This document shows, piece after piece, positions 41,715 to 51,320 of a stretch of 64,000 bases of DNA; the stretch's first letter is position 1, and every line of letters starts with the position of its first letter. Position numbers and translations under genes: made by a program. The notes below the pieces were generated by a model. That model saw nothing but the letters and a program-made list of their open reading frames with translations, was not told the origin of the DNA and ran no database searches. Source of the DNA: Bacteroidota bacterium (GTDB taxonomy: Bacteria; Bacteroidota; Bacteroidia; NS11-12g; UBA955); NCBI GenBank assembly GCA_030834125.1, contig JAURFW010000008.1, positions 28,459 to 92,458 on the forward strand, read 5' to 3'.

Positions 41715-43663
41715 TACTTACCCTTGATATATTGGTACAATATATAAATATCTTTATTTACCTCAAATTCTCTTGCGTAAAGAAAGTTTACATCCCCTTC
41801 AAATAAAGTATCGGTCCAATTAGCACTGGGTGTAATTATACCTGATTTCATTTTTGGTAGATGTTCAGACGATTTCAATCCATGATAGCTGATCCATGTT
41901 TTTCCACCTAAAAATACCAAAATACTGTTACTCAATAGATGACGCATTCTTGTATTTATCAGAGAAATAATTAGTGTAAGAGGCAAAAGCATCCACAACA
42001 TCAAACAAAAAATAATATCAAATACTCTTTTTCTTCTTTGATTATATTTTTCTGCAATATTGTATTGTACATCCATCGTAAACAACTCACCAGGCTGATT
42101 TTTTGAATCCGAACCAATAATGAATTCACTAGTTGAAGGAGCAATTTTAACTTGAACCGGCATTTCGGAAAATTCAGACATCTTTTTCATTATAAGAGAT
42201 GCCGGAACATCCCGAGAACTGAAAATTACTAGGTTGGCCGAATATATTTCCACGAGCTCCATAAGTTGATGCAATCCACCAATACAACCATCTCCCTTCT
42301 CATCTGCTGGGTAAACTTTTCCCAATAATGTGTGTTTAATGCCAGTACTTATTAGTAAATTATTTATTCTATCGCATTCTCCATCTGACCCAACCAAAAG
42401 AACCCTCCTTTTAGTTAACGAATTAAATGAAAAGCGAGAATATCCGATTTTACCTATAAAATATCGAAATAAAAGTGTTCCTCCTATGGCCCAGGCCGAA
42501 CCTAATGCCAAAATCGCTCGGGAAAATTGCCAATCCTTGGGAAAGAATGCAAAAGCAGCAAATAATATGACTGTGCCTACTAACGCGCCTCTAAAGAGTC
42601 TAAATGGCAAGAATGGCTTATCATAAGCACCAGAAAGAAATGAAGAAATTATTACTAAAGCCGTATAGAATGGTATATGGAAATAGTAATAATCCGGGGG
42701 ATAGAAATGTGGTACAAACTTGTGATATAATTCCCAATATCTAGCAATTCCAAAATAACCTACATAAATCAAGATGAAATCTAACAGTGGTTCCCAAAAT
42801 CTCGATGCACCCCTAAAAGCAATTGCCAAACCTGCTCTTAAGTATATGGCTATTCGAATCAAAAAAGTAAACCATCCTGCCATACGACTTGAATAATGTT
42901 TTTGAGCAAACAGAATCATGGCATTATAGAAAACCTTTACATAGTTTACTGATTTCTTTTTTGTACTCTCTCCTTTATAATGAATTATCGTTGTTTCTGG
43001 AAAATAAACATTTTTATAACCTGCCTTAATTATACGGTAAGACAAATCAATATCTTCTCCGTACATAAAAAATGCCTCATCAAGTAATCCAACCTCTTTC
43101 AATACAGAACTTCGCATCATCATAAAAGCACCTGCCAGAACCTCAATCTCATGCGTTTCATTTTCAGAAAGGTACTTCATGTGATAACGGCCAAATTTTC
43201 TTGAATTCGAAAATATGCTTGCCAACCCCGTCATCTTAAAAAATGCAACAGCCGGAGTAGGTAATCCCCTCTTACTTTCAGGTAAAAAATTACCTTTTCC
43301 GTCTATCATCCTAACACCTAAACCACCAACATCGGAATGCTGATCCAAATAATACAAGCACTTTTCCAACGAATCATCTTGTAAAACTGTATCTGGATTT
43401 AGCAACAGAATATATTCAGAATTACTTTTTACAATTGCCTGATTATTTGCACGTGAAAAACCTACATTTTCTTTATTTTCGATAGTCTGAACCCATGGGA
43501 ATTTATTTTTTACCATTTCCATGCTACCATCTACCGAATTATTATCAACTACCCAAACCTCGACATCTAAGTTTTTAATTGCAAGATCTACCGAGTTCAG
43601 CACTTGTTCCAGAAAGTGACGTACATTATAGTTTACGATAACAATGGATAGTTTATGCATCAA
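41714..43663 (-). CDS. GT2 glycosyltransferase fused to polytopic CoA-binding/sugar-transferase-like module
   Basis: N-terminus LSIVIVNYNVRHFLEQVLNSV...WVVDNNSVDGS...LLNPDTVLQ; C-terminal TM segments, VLLVGSDGECDRINNLLISTG and KRVFDIIFCLMLWMLLPLTLIISLI. Confidence 0.8.
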   Translation of the reverse strand: MMHKLSIVIVNYNVRHFLEQVLNSVDLAIKNLDVEVWVVDNNSVDGSMEMVKNKFPWVQTIENKENVGFSRANNQAIVKSNSEYILLLNPDTVLQDDSLEKCLYYLDQHSDVGGLGVRMIDGKGNFLPESKRGLPTPAVAFFKMTGLASIFSNSRKFGRYHMKYLSENETHEIEVLAGAFMMMRSSVLKEVGLLDEAFFMYGEDIDLSYRIIKAGYKNVYFPETTIIHYKGESTKKKSVNYVKVFYNAMILFAQKHYSSRMAGWFTFLIRIAIYLRAGLAIAFRGASRFWEPLLDFILIYVGYFGIARYWELYHKFVPHFYPPDYYYFHIPFYTALVIISSFLSGAYDKPFLPFRLFRGALVGTVILFAAFAFFPKDWQFSRAILALGSAWAIGGTLLFRYFIGKIGYSRFSFNSLTKRRVLLVGSDGECDRINNLLISTGIKHTLLGKVYPADEKGDGCIGGLHQLMELVEIYSANLVIFSSRDVPASLIMKKMSEFSEMPVQVKIAPSTSEFIIGSDSKNQPGELFTMDVQYNIAEKYNQRRKRVFDIIFCLMLWMLLPLTLIISLINTRMRHLLSNSILVFLGGKTWISYHGLKSSEHLPKMKSGIITPSANWTDTLFEGDVNFLYAREFEVNKDIYILYQYIKGK

Positions 43664-44268
43664 GAGGTAGTATAAGTGGTTCTTTGTAGCAAACTTCTGC
43701 CCAAGGTAATTTCATCTATATACTCCAATTCGCCTCCTATGGAAATACCCCGAGCAATACAACTTATTTTAACGTTTAATGGTTCGAGTTTCTTGCCTAA
43801 ATAATACATTGTGGTATCACCTTCTACCGTAGCACTTAGAGCAAAAATTACTTCTTCAGGCTTTTCTTCTGAAACTCTTTGTACTAATGATTCAATGTTT
43901 AAATCGTTAGGACCAACACCATCCATTGGAGAGATCAAACCTCCCAGCACATGGTAGAGCCCCTTATATTGGCCTGTACCTTCAAGTGCCATAAGGTCGC
44001 TAAAATCTTCAATCACACAAATCTGTTTTTCCGTCCTGTTCGGACTGCTACAGATTCCACAAATTTTATTATCACTAACCGTTCCACATTTATTACAAAA
44101 TTGAAGCTCCGTTTTTAGTTTTATCAAGGATTCTGCCATTGATCCCACCTCTGATTCTGGCCTTTTCATTAAATACATCACTAATCTCAAAGCAGTCCTC
44201 CTTCCTATGCCAGGAAAGCCCGAAAGTGCATCTACTGCTTTTTCAACAATTTGAGATGTAAATTGCAT
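43660..44268 (-). CDS. recR: Recombination protein RecR
   Basis: LSGFPGIGRRTALRL; zinc finger CNKCGTVSDNKICGIC; Toprim CVIEDFSDLMALEGTGQYKGLYHVLGGLISPMDGVGP. Confidence 0.96.
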   Translation of the reverse strand: MQFTSQIVEKAVDALSGFPGIGRRTALRLVMYLMKRPESEVGSMAESLIKLKTELQFCNKCGTVSDNKICGICSSPNRTEKQICVIEDFSDLMALEGTGQYKGLYHVLGGLISPMDGVGPNDLNIESLVQRVSEEKPEEVIFALSATVEGDTTMYYLGKKLEPLNVKISCIARGISIGGELEYIDEITLGRSLLQRTTYTTS

Positions 44269-44325
44269 AGTTGCGAAAATAAGGTAAACAAAAGGGATTT
44301 AACGGAATTTTCCGCAAATTCCGAG

Positions 44326-44333
44326 TAACTTTG
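44326..44333 (+). promoter_or_regulatory. -7 box TAACTTTG, 6 nt before panD ATG
   Basis: Exact TAnnTTTG. Confidence 0.75.
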
Positions 44334-44339
44334 TACTGT

Positions 44340-44687
44340 ATGTTGATTGAAGTACTTCAAGCAAAAATCCACAATGTTCGAATAACTCAAACCGAACTGA
44401 ACTACACCGGCAGTATTACTATGGATATGGACCTGGTAGATGAAGCGGGTATGATTCCAAACCAAAAAGTATTAATAGTTAATAATAATAACGGTGAGCG
44501 ATTTGAAACTTACATTATTGAAGGCGAACGTGGAACCGGTATTATAGGCTTAAATGGAGCCGCGGCAAGAAAAGGTCAAGTAGGTGATGAATTAATAATT
44601 ATGTCTTTTGCACAATTAGAGAACGAAAGAGCAAAAGCCTACAAACCAAAGAATATCTTCCCTGATAGAAATAATAAAATTATTTAA
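44340..44687 (+). CDS. panD: Aspartate 1-decarboxylase
   Basis: MLIEVLQAKIHNVRITQTELNYTGSITMD (ESTIT-like GSITMD cleavage region); GTGIIGLNGAAARKGQVGDELIIMSF. ORF-track TTG start at 44331 lies inside the promoter box; ATG 44340 preferred. Confidence 0.93.
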   Translation: MLIEVLQAKIHNVRITQTELNYTGSITMDMDLVDEAGMIPNQKVLIVNNNNGERFETYIIEGERGTGIIGLNGAAARKGQVGDELIIMSFAQLENERAKAYKPKNIFPDRNNKII

Positions 44688-44690
44688 TTC

Positions 44691-45695
44691 ATGTCGAAAA
44701 GCCTCTCGCTCAAATCTATTCTCAAATCAAAAGTGATAATGGTTATTTTAGCTGTTATTGTTTTTGGTTATATCGTAATAAGTACAGATTGGACTAAGAC
44801 TTGGACGGCTGTAAAACATGCAAATTATACATTCATACTCTTTGGATCTTTGATAATGGCTGGAAGCCATTATCTCCGGGGATGGCGTTGGACAATGCTC
44901 ACAGATGCTGCAGGTTATAAAGTTAATCCCAGAAGAGCTTTTTATTCGGTAATGACAGGCTATCTAGTTAATGTAGCCACATCACGCGGCGGTGAAGTAG
45001 TGCGGTGTGCAGTAACCTCAAAAAGTGATAAGGTCCCAACAGAAACTCTATTAGGAACTGTTATTACTGAGCGAATTATTGATTTAATTGTGATGGTCTT
45101 AATGGCTTTTCTCTGTATGGTAGTTCAGTTTGATTATTTATGGGATTTTGCCTTAGAATATATTTTTTTACCCATTTCAAAAAATTGGTTTTTTATTGTT
45201 TCAGGCTTGTTAGGGGTATTCGCCCTTTTCTATTTCTGGCGGAAATTCAGTAAAAAATCTGAGGGTAAACCAGGATTACTACAAAGAATTAATGAAGGTC
45301 TATCGAGTGTTTTCAAAATACATAATAAAAGTAAGTTTATTACGCTTTCAATTTGTATTTGGTTTGGATATTGGTTCAGCATGTACTTTCAATTACAAGC
45401 ACTTGACTTAACCAGTCACTTTAATTTAGGAAATGCTTTAGCGATCTTACTTTTTTCATCTTTAGGAATAATAATTCCCGTTCCTACAGGAGCAGGAGTA
45501 TGGTATTCAATCGCTTATGGAATGACCTTGGTTTTTGGTTTCCCTGAATCAGATTCACAAACCTTTGGATTCTTCACTTGGTCATTTTCTAATTTATTTC
45601 ATGTTACATTAGGGGCAATTTTCTACGGATTGCTTTTATTTGAAATGCCCAAAAAAAATGAGAACCCATCAGATTCAGAAGAAAATTTGGGATAG
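44691..45695 (+). CDS. Lysylphosphatidylglycerol synthase TM region/flippase-like membrane protein
   Basis: SHYLRGWRWTMLTDAAGYKVNPRRAFYSVMTGYLVNVATSRGGEVVRC...LGTVITERIIDLIVM. Confidence 0.83.
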   Translation: MSKSLSLKSILKSKVIMVILAVIVFGYIVISTDWTKTWTAVKHANYTFILFGSLIMAGSHYLRGWRWTMLTDAAGYKVNPRRAFYSVMTGYLVNVATSRGGEVVRCAVTSKSDKVPTETLLGTVITERIIDLIVMVLMAFLCMVVQFDYLWDFALEYIFLPISKNWFFIVSGLLGVFALFYFWRKFSKKSEGKPGLLQRINEGLSSVFKIHNKSKFITLSICIWFGYWFSMYFQLQALDLTSHFNLGNALAILLFSSLGIIIPVPTGAGVWYSIAYGMTLVFGFPESDSQTFGFFTWSFSNLFHVTLGAIFYGLLLFEMPKKNENPSDSEENLG

Positions 45696-46152
45696 AAATG
45701 AACTATCACAAAAAGTTCAAACTATTCCAACAAATCAACAAATTGTATTTACAAATGGATGCTTTGACATCATACACGCAGGTCACATTGACTACCTTGA
45801 GAAAGCAGCGCAACTAGGAGACTTCTTTATTGTTGCAATTAATAGCGATGATTCTGTAAGAAGATTAGAGAAATCACCTGCAAGGCCATTACAATCTGAA
45901 TATTCAAGAACTCGAGTAATGGCAAGTTTTTCCTTTGTGGATGCAGTGGTGATATTTGATGAAGATACTCCAAAACAGATAATCGAAACTATAACTCCAG
46001 ATATTTTGGTAAAAGGAGGTGATTACAAAATTCAAGATATTGTAGGGTATGAATGGGTAACCAAAAATGGTGGAACAGTTACAACTATTCCTTTTATAGA
46101 GGGTTATTCAACAACTGCTATTGAAAAGAAGATTCTCAATAGTAATAAATAA
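45658..46152 (+). CDS. rfaE2: D-glycero-beta-D-manno-heptose 1-phosphate adenylyltransferase
   Basis: IVFTNGCFDIIHAGHIDYLEKAAQLGDFFIVAINSDDSVRRLEK; EGYSTTAIEKKI. ATG 45658 (inside the upstream gene) gives the expected N-terminal length. Confidence 0.9.
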   Translation: MRTHQIQKKIWDRNELSQKVQTIPTNQQIVFTNGCFDIIHAGHIDYLEKAAQLGDFFIVAINSDDSVRRLEKSPARPLQSEYSRTRVMASFSFVDAVVIFDEDTPKQIIETITPDILVKGGDYKIQDIVGYEWVTKNGGTVTTIPFIEGYSTTAIEKKILNSNK

Positions 46153-47294
46153 TGATTTTAACTCCAACCGAAATAGCGGTACTTTCTATTGCAGTAATAC
46201 TCATTTTTTTTTACCATATTTATTGGCAAAAAGTTAATTCTCATTTTTTTACGGATAATTCTATTTTAAATAATGAAAACAATCTAAAGCTGACCTTTTT
46301 ATGCGCCTTCAGAAATGAAGAGAAACATTTAATAAACTTCCTTAAATGCATAAAATATACCAAAACCAGGCAAAATTGGAACTGGATTTTAATTAATGAT
46401 CACAGCTCTGATAATTCAATAAGGATAATTGAAGATTTCATCGATTCTAACTCAGATATAAATATTTCCGTAATTAGTCTTTCACCAAATATTTTTGGAA
46501 AAAAATCAGCCATTGACTTAGGAGTTAGAAAGGCTAATACAGATTGGATTTATTGCTTGGATGCCGATGTCTTGTTTACCGAATCTAATATTAATCAATT
46601 AATCAATGAAACTATAAAATCGAATGCTAAACTCGCATTTGGGTCAATTAAATATGAAGGAGGAACCTCTTTTATTGAAAATTATCAAATTATAGAAAAC
46701 ACAGCTTTAATAGCTTTGGGTCGATATCATTATTTCCATAATAACCCAACCGTGGGAAACGCAGCTAATATGTTGTTTCAAAAGAAATACTATTTAGAAT
46801 TAGAACCTTACAAAAATAATTTAAAGGTAATGGGAGGTGATGATATCTTCTTTATTGAAAAATCTTGGCAAAAAAAAGATCACAGTCTATATCTCAGCAA
46901 TAATTCAAATACCGCTTTTACCACTTATGTTTTAAAAAATTGGGGTGAACTAATATCTCAAAGAATCCGTTGGGCTCAAAAAACTAAATTTCAGTCAACC
47001 AAAAAAACGCAATTTTCGCAAATATATTTAGCGTTATTCTTTTTAATTTTTTGGGGGTTAATTATTCATTTTTGGGTCAATGGTGTATATGCCGTTTCCT
47101 TACTATTATTATCTTTTCAAGTTATTTCAAACCAAATATTTTTACAAGGTTTTCTTAAAAAATATAATCAAAAAGTATCTCCATTTCGCATTATTCAAGC
47201 CTCATTATTTCAACCATTTTTTATACTATTTATTGGATTTGCTCAGTTCTTTACCAAAGGAACTTGGAAAGATCGCTCTAATCCTAGCAATTAA
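46152..47294 (+). CDS. Glycosyltransferase family 2, membrane-anchored
   Basis: LTFLCAFRNEEKHLINFLKCI; ILINDHSSDNSIRIIEDFI; WIYCLDADVLF; SQRIRWAQKTKF; C-terminal TM helices. Confidence 0.87.
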   Translation: MILTPTEIAVLSIAVILIFFYHIYWQKVNSHFFTDNSILNNENNLKLTFLCAFRNEEKHLINFLKCIKYTKTRQNWNWILINDHSSDNSIRIIEDFIDSNSDINISVISLSPNIFGKKSAIDLGVRKANTDWIYCLDADVLFTESNINQLINETIKSNAKLAFGSIKYEGGTSFIENYQIIENTALIALGRYHYFHNNPTVGNAANMLFQKKYYLELEPYKNNLKVMGGDDIFFIEKSWQKKDHSLYLSNNSNTAFTTYVLKNWGELISQRIRWAQKTKFQSTKKTQFSQIYLALFFLIFWGLIIHFWVNGVYAVSLLLLSFQVISNQIFLQGFLKKYNQKVSPFRIIQASLFQPFFILFIGFAQFFTKGTWKDRSNPSN

Positions 47295-49683
47295 TACAAT
47301 ATTCCCAATCCATATTTCTGCACAACAGATTATTGATTTTCCTAATAGTTTTACTGACAAGGAGAAATTCGATGGCGATACAAGTTCATTCCTATTCACT
47401 ACAGATGGAATATTAAGCAACTCTCAAATTACGAACAGCCATATTTATGGCCTTATTTTACCAGTAATTCCCCAAACCAATACCTTATATATTGAATTTG
47501 CCATTGAGTTGAATTTTAACCCTTCCTCGGCAAATTACCTTAATTTAATTATTGAAGGTGATAGTGGCAGTCATAAATTACAAATTGGTAATAAAAATGA
47601 TGGTTTAACCTACAGTTTAAATGAAAAAGTTATTGACGAAAAGTACAATTTACTGAATGGAACAAAGACAAAATCTGTTTTAAGCTTGAGGATTGATTCA
47701 ACAATTACAATTCTATTTCAAGACATTAATAACTTTAATAATCGAAGCAGCATATCTCACACTTCAACCGTTAATACACTGAAGGAGATTAGACTAGAAA
47801 TCGTACAATCTGGCAATGGTGCAATAGGTGGCCATAAACTTGATTATTTAAAAATTGGTCGTAAAAAATGGGACCAAGAAAAACCTCAGCTCATTAATTA
47901 TAAACAACTTGATAATCACCATCTAGAACTCACATACAATGAACTCATTTCAAATTTAATCCCCCCTAATTTTACTTTAGACAATTCAATTCTTACACAT
48001 ATTTGGAATAAACCAAACCAAATAATATTAACTATACCTCAGATTAATTCAAGAGTAATAAATAAAAAAATCGAATTCCAATGTCTTGATATATGGAATA
48101 ATATACTAAGTGATTCACTTAATATTTCACTTTATTATTTAGACACCCCTAAATTTGGAGAATTATTAATTACTGAGATCTTATTTGATCCGAGCCCGGA
48201 ATACGGTCATTTACCAGAATTTGAGTTTATTGAATTAAAAAACACAAGCAATAAATCTCTAGATTTAAGTAGCTTATATTGGAAGCATAATGATCAAATT
48301 TACAGCTTCGATACCGGTATAATTCTTAGCAATCAAGTATTAGTGTTTGGTAAGGGTGACTGGGGAAAATCATGGTTCAGAAAACAGAATTCCTTCCCTA
48401 ATTTATACGCTAATGGAGGTAATATCCAATTATTCAACTCCGAGAATAATCTAATTACTCAAATAAAATATTCACCAGAATATTTCAGAAAAGAATTCAA
48501 TGATGGTGGAGTGAGTATTGAAAGAATCTCACATTCACAAAAGGATGAATTAAACTTAGATTCTAGAAACGGAGTTAGGGGATCACCGGGACAAGCAGAA
48601 TTGATTATTTCCGAACTTAAAGACACCAAATTAATTGATTATTACATCCAACATGACTCATTAATATTAAATTGGAATCGTACTCTATACTCGCCCCAAA
48701 TAATTATCTTGTGTAACGGTGAAGATTCAGTAGAGTTTAAATTTTCTTCAAACCGAAATCGTCTAAGTATTCCTTTAGCTGAAATAGGAGCATTGATTGA
48801 CTCTTTGGAGGTTGTTTTTCTAGATAGTGATTTTATTAAAATACATGAAGTAATTAAGCCAAAAAAAATTGACTATTCACGAATAGATTTTAATGAAATT
48901 CATTTTGAAGTTGATCAGTATGGAGACTTTATTGAACTTGTAAACCTGGGTAAATTTCCAGTTATCCTTGAAGATTTAGATATACTATTCTACAATAACC
49001 AGAATAGATTAATTCAGGTTATACCCTTAATTAACCCCGTAAAATTGACCATAATGCCTGAGGAAATCATTGCATTTTGTAAAAGTCCCTATAAACTTCA
49101 ACAACATAATTATTATTGGAATCAAATTGCACTACCTCGATTTAAAAATTTATCAAAAGATGGATGCTTAATAAAAATACAACATCATATTTGGGGTACT
49201 TTAGATGAGTTTGATTATAATATTAACCAATATACTCATCTTGATAAAGACACACATTCATTGGAAAAGCTTGAAATCAGTCTTTACAGTAATCACCCCC
49301 AAAACTGGAGAAGTTCAATTGCTAAACCTACACCAGGATTTATAAACTCCGTAAACAATTGTGATTTTAAAAGGGGGAGAAATATTATTAAGTGCGACAG
49401 AAGTAAAATCATTTTGCCTAATGATAACAACATAAAAATCAACTATAATCAAAATAGAGAAATAGCTTTTGTTTCCATTGAAATTTACAATATTAATGGT
49501 AAATTTTTATTTCAAGTATGGAATCTAAAAAGCATAAATAAATCAGGATTTTTTTTAGTACCGTTAAATTCAAAATTTAAAAACCTCCCGACAGGAAATT
49601 ATATACTTAAATTTGAAATTCTTTATCCCAACAACCAATCAGAAATATCTAAACAAAGAATAAGTATTTTCAATGAATTCTAA
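47239..49683 (+). CDS. Exported lamin-tail-domain protein
   Basis: Signal peptide (GKIALILAINTIFPIHISAQQ), LTD-like FGELLITEILFDPSPEYGHLPEFEFIELKNTSNKSLDLSSLYW. ORF track starts at 47080 inside the GT2 gene; in-frame TTG at 47233/47239 is a better candidate. Confidence 0.65.
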   Translation: MLSSLPKELGKIALILAINTIFPIHISAQQIIDFPNSFTDKEKFDGDTSSFLFTTDGILSNSQITNSHIYGLILPVIPQTNTLYIEFAIELNFNPSSANYLNLIIEGDSGSHKLQIGNKNDGLTYSLNEKVIDEKYNLLNGTKTKSVLSLRIDSTITILFQDINNFNNRSSISHTSTVNTLKEIRLEIVQSGNGAIGGHKLDYLKIGRKKWDQEKPQLINYKQLDNHHLELTYNELISNLIPPNFTLDNSILTHIWNKPNQIILTIPQINSRVINKKIEFQCLDIWNNILSDSLNISLYYLDTPKFGELLITEILFDPSPEYGHLPEFEFIELKNTSNKSLDLSSLYWKHNDQIYSFDTGIILSNQVLVFGKGDWGKSWFRKQNSFPNLYANGGNIQLFNSENNLITQIKYSPEYFRKEFNDGGVSIERISHSQKDELNLDSRNGVRGSPGQAELIISELKDTKLIDYYIQHDSLILNWNRTLYSPQIIILCNGEDSVEFKFSSNRNRLSIPLAEIGALIDSLEVVFLDSDFIKIHEVIKPKKIDYSRIDFNEIHFEVDQYGDFIELVNLGKFPVILEDLDILFYNNQNRLIQVIPLINPVKLTIMPEEIIAFCKSPYKLQQHNYYWNQIALPRFKNLSKDGCLIKIQHHIWGTLDEFDYNINQYTHLDKDTHSLEKLEISLYSNHPQNWRSSIAKPTPGFINSVNNCDFKRGRNIIKCDRSKIILPNDNNIKINYNQNREIAFVSIEIYNINGKFLFQVWNLKSINKSGFFLVPLNSKFKNLPTGNYILKFEILYPNNQSEISKQRISIFNEF

Positions 49684-50458
49684 AACTCACCCACAAATTG
49701 ACTGGATACTTATTGAGAATCAAATAGGATTAAATGAAGTTAGAATTGCTCGTGATTTTATTAAATGGGCAGAAGAAATTAATTGTATTCCTCCAAATGA
49801 TTTTACTCAACGATTTATTAATGGCGAACCTATTCAATACATTTTGGGTATCGGTTTTTTTCATAAATATTATTTTAAATTAAATACAGCAACCTTAATC
49901 CCCCGACCAGAAACTGAAGAATTGGTAGAATTGATTTCCAGTGAAAATAAAAATTTAAATGATTTAAAAGTATTGGATATTGGAACGGGAAGCGGATGTA
50001 TCCCAATTACTTTACTATTAGAAAATCCTAGTTGGACCGCTGTAGGCGTTGATATCCAGCAAGGTGCTGTTCGTTGTGCATATGATAATTCCGTTGAGCA
50101 CAATATTGAAATAAAAGTAAAATTTGAAGTATTAGATATTCTAAAGGAAATACCTATGTACGATGCTAATATATGGGTCTCAAATCCACCCTATATTCCG
50201 AATACAGAATTTTCAATTATTGACGATAAGGTTAAAAATTTCGAACCCAAAATTGCCTTGTTTGTAGAGGATGCCTTAATTTTTTATAAACGAATAATTA
50301 AACTCTTCCTCAATAACTCCCACGCAAAACAACTTTGGTTCGAATGCCATCAAAATTTCGTGGAAGAAACTGCAAAAATAGCTTTGGAGCTAAATTTAGA
50401 TACAAAAAAAATCGGAGACTGTAGTGGCAATCTCCGATTTCTATTAATAAAAAAATAA
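49673..50458 (+). CDS. prmC: Peptide chain release factor N5-glutamine methyltransferase
   Basis: FTQRFINGEPIQYILG; LIPRPETEELVELI; VLDIGTGSGCIPITL; WVSNPPYIP. Confidence 0.93.
   Translation: MNSKTHPQIDWILIENQIGLNEVRIARDFIKWAEEINCIPPNDFTQRFINGEPIQYILGIGFFHKYYFKLNTATLIPRPETEELVELISSENKNLNDLKVLDIGTGSGCIPITLLLENPSWTAVGVDIQQGAVRCAYDNSVEHNIEIKVKFEVLDILKEIPMYDANIWVSNPPYIPNTEFSIIDDKVKNFEPKIALFVEDALIFYKRIIKLFLNNSHAKQLWFECHQNFVEETAKIALELNLDTKKIGDCSGNLRFLLIKK
50409..50440. terminator. Hairpin embedded in prmC 3' coding end, between convergent genes
   Basis: AAATCGGAGA (50409-50418), 12-nt loop, TCTCCGATTT (50431-50440), 10-bp perfect stem with A/T flanks. Confidence 0.65.
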
Positions 50459-50463
50459 TTTGT

Positions 50464-51084
50464 TTACGGCAAACGGATTAATCCATCGCTGTTCACTAAT
50501 TCACCTCTTTTATAAATTTGGGTTAAGGTGGTGTAAATCCCTTGTGAGAATTTCTTTAAATCTTTTTCACCACTTATTTCGAACAATCCTTCTATAAGAC
50601 CTTTTGAACTAATTGGTTTTTTGTTATCGATTATAAAATTGATAATTAAGTCTCTCTTGGTCATTTCACCAGCTTTTCTTCGTCCCCCTCCCTTTCTCAG
50701 AGTTGCAGTTGATTTCACCACTTTTTTTGGTGTAACTAATGCTTTAACTGCCACAGATGCTGGCCTTCCCACTTTTTTTCTTTTAGTTCCTGAATTTGTT
50801 AATTTAGCTCGATATTCTTTAGAACGATTTTTCCATATTTTTATAGAAAGTTCCATTTTATCCTTTTGTCTTTCAAGGTTTTTTTGATGTCTTGCTTTAA
50901 TTTTTTCAATTTCTTTTTCGTAGACTTCCTGTGCTTTGGCAATAGATTCGGCTAATGCAACTACCTCTTTCTGCAGTTTTGCGTAAACAACCTCATGTAT
51001 ATTACTACTGCTCATTCTTTTAACCTTATTTTTTGAACCAGGTTTCCTTCCTCTTTTCTTTGGTGTTTTAAAGACTTCTGACAT
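50464..51084 (-). CDS. AT-hook DNA-binding protein with C-terminal winged-helix-like domain
   Basis: KKRGRKPGSKNK AT-hook-like N-terminus, charged coiled-coil, KRKKVGRPAS second hook, C-terminal TKRDLIINFIIDNKKPISSKGLIEGLF...GIYTTLTQIYKRGELVNSDGLIRLP. Confidence 0.65.
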   Translation of the reverse strand: MSEVFKTPKKRGRKPGSKNKVKRMSSSNIHEVVYAKLQKEVVALAESIAKAQEVYEKEIEKIKARHQKNLERQKDKMELSIKIWKNRSKEYRAKLTNSGTKRKKVGRPASVAVKALVTPKKVVKSTATLRKGGGRRKAGEMTKRDLIINFIIDNKKPISSKGLIEGLFEISGEKDLKKFSQGIYTTLTQIYKRGELVNSDGLIRLP

Positions 51085-51201
51085 AATTTTGATTTAGATT
51101 AATTAAGATATTATAAAGTATCGCTAAGTTAATTTTTTATTCAAGGCTGATATAAATACTTGGATAAAGTACAATTATTATCGATTAAGATTGAAAAAAT
51201 T

Positions 51202-51221
51202 TAATTAGAAAAAACTAATTA
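51202..51221. repeat. Inverted repeat TAATTAG-aaaaaa-CTAATTA
   Basis: 7-bp perfect arms, 6-nt spacer, in the intergenic region between the AT-hook gene and dxs; followed by TTTTTT on the + strand. Confidence 0.6.
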
Positions 51222-51312
51222 TTTTTTAAGTAATTTTTATGTAAATTCAATATTACAAAACTTAGAATTTACGAGTTGAAACAACCTAATTTTTCTACCC
51301 AAAAATACTACC

Positions 51313-51320
51313 TAATTTTG
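51313..51320 (+). promoter_or_regulatory. -7 box TAATTTTG, 4 nt before dxs GTG
   Basis: Exact TAnnTTTG. Confidence 0.7.
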
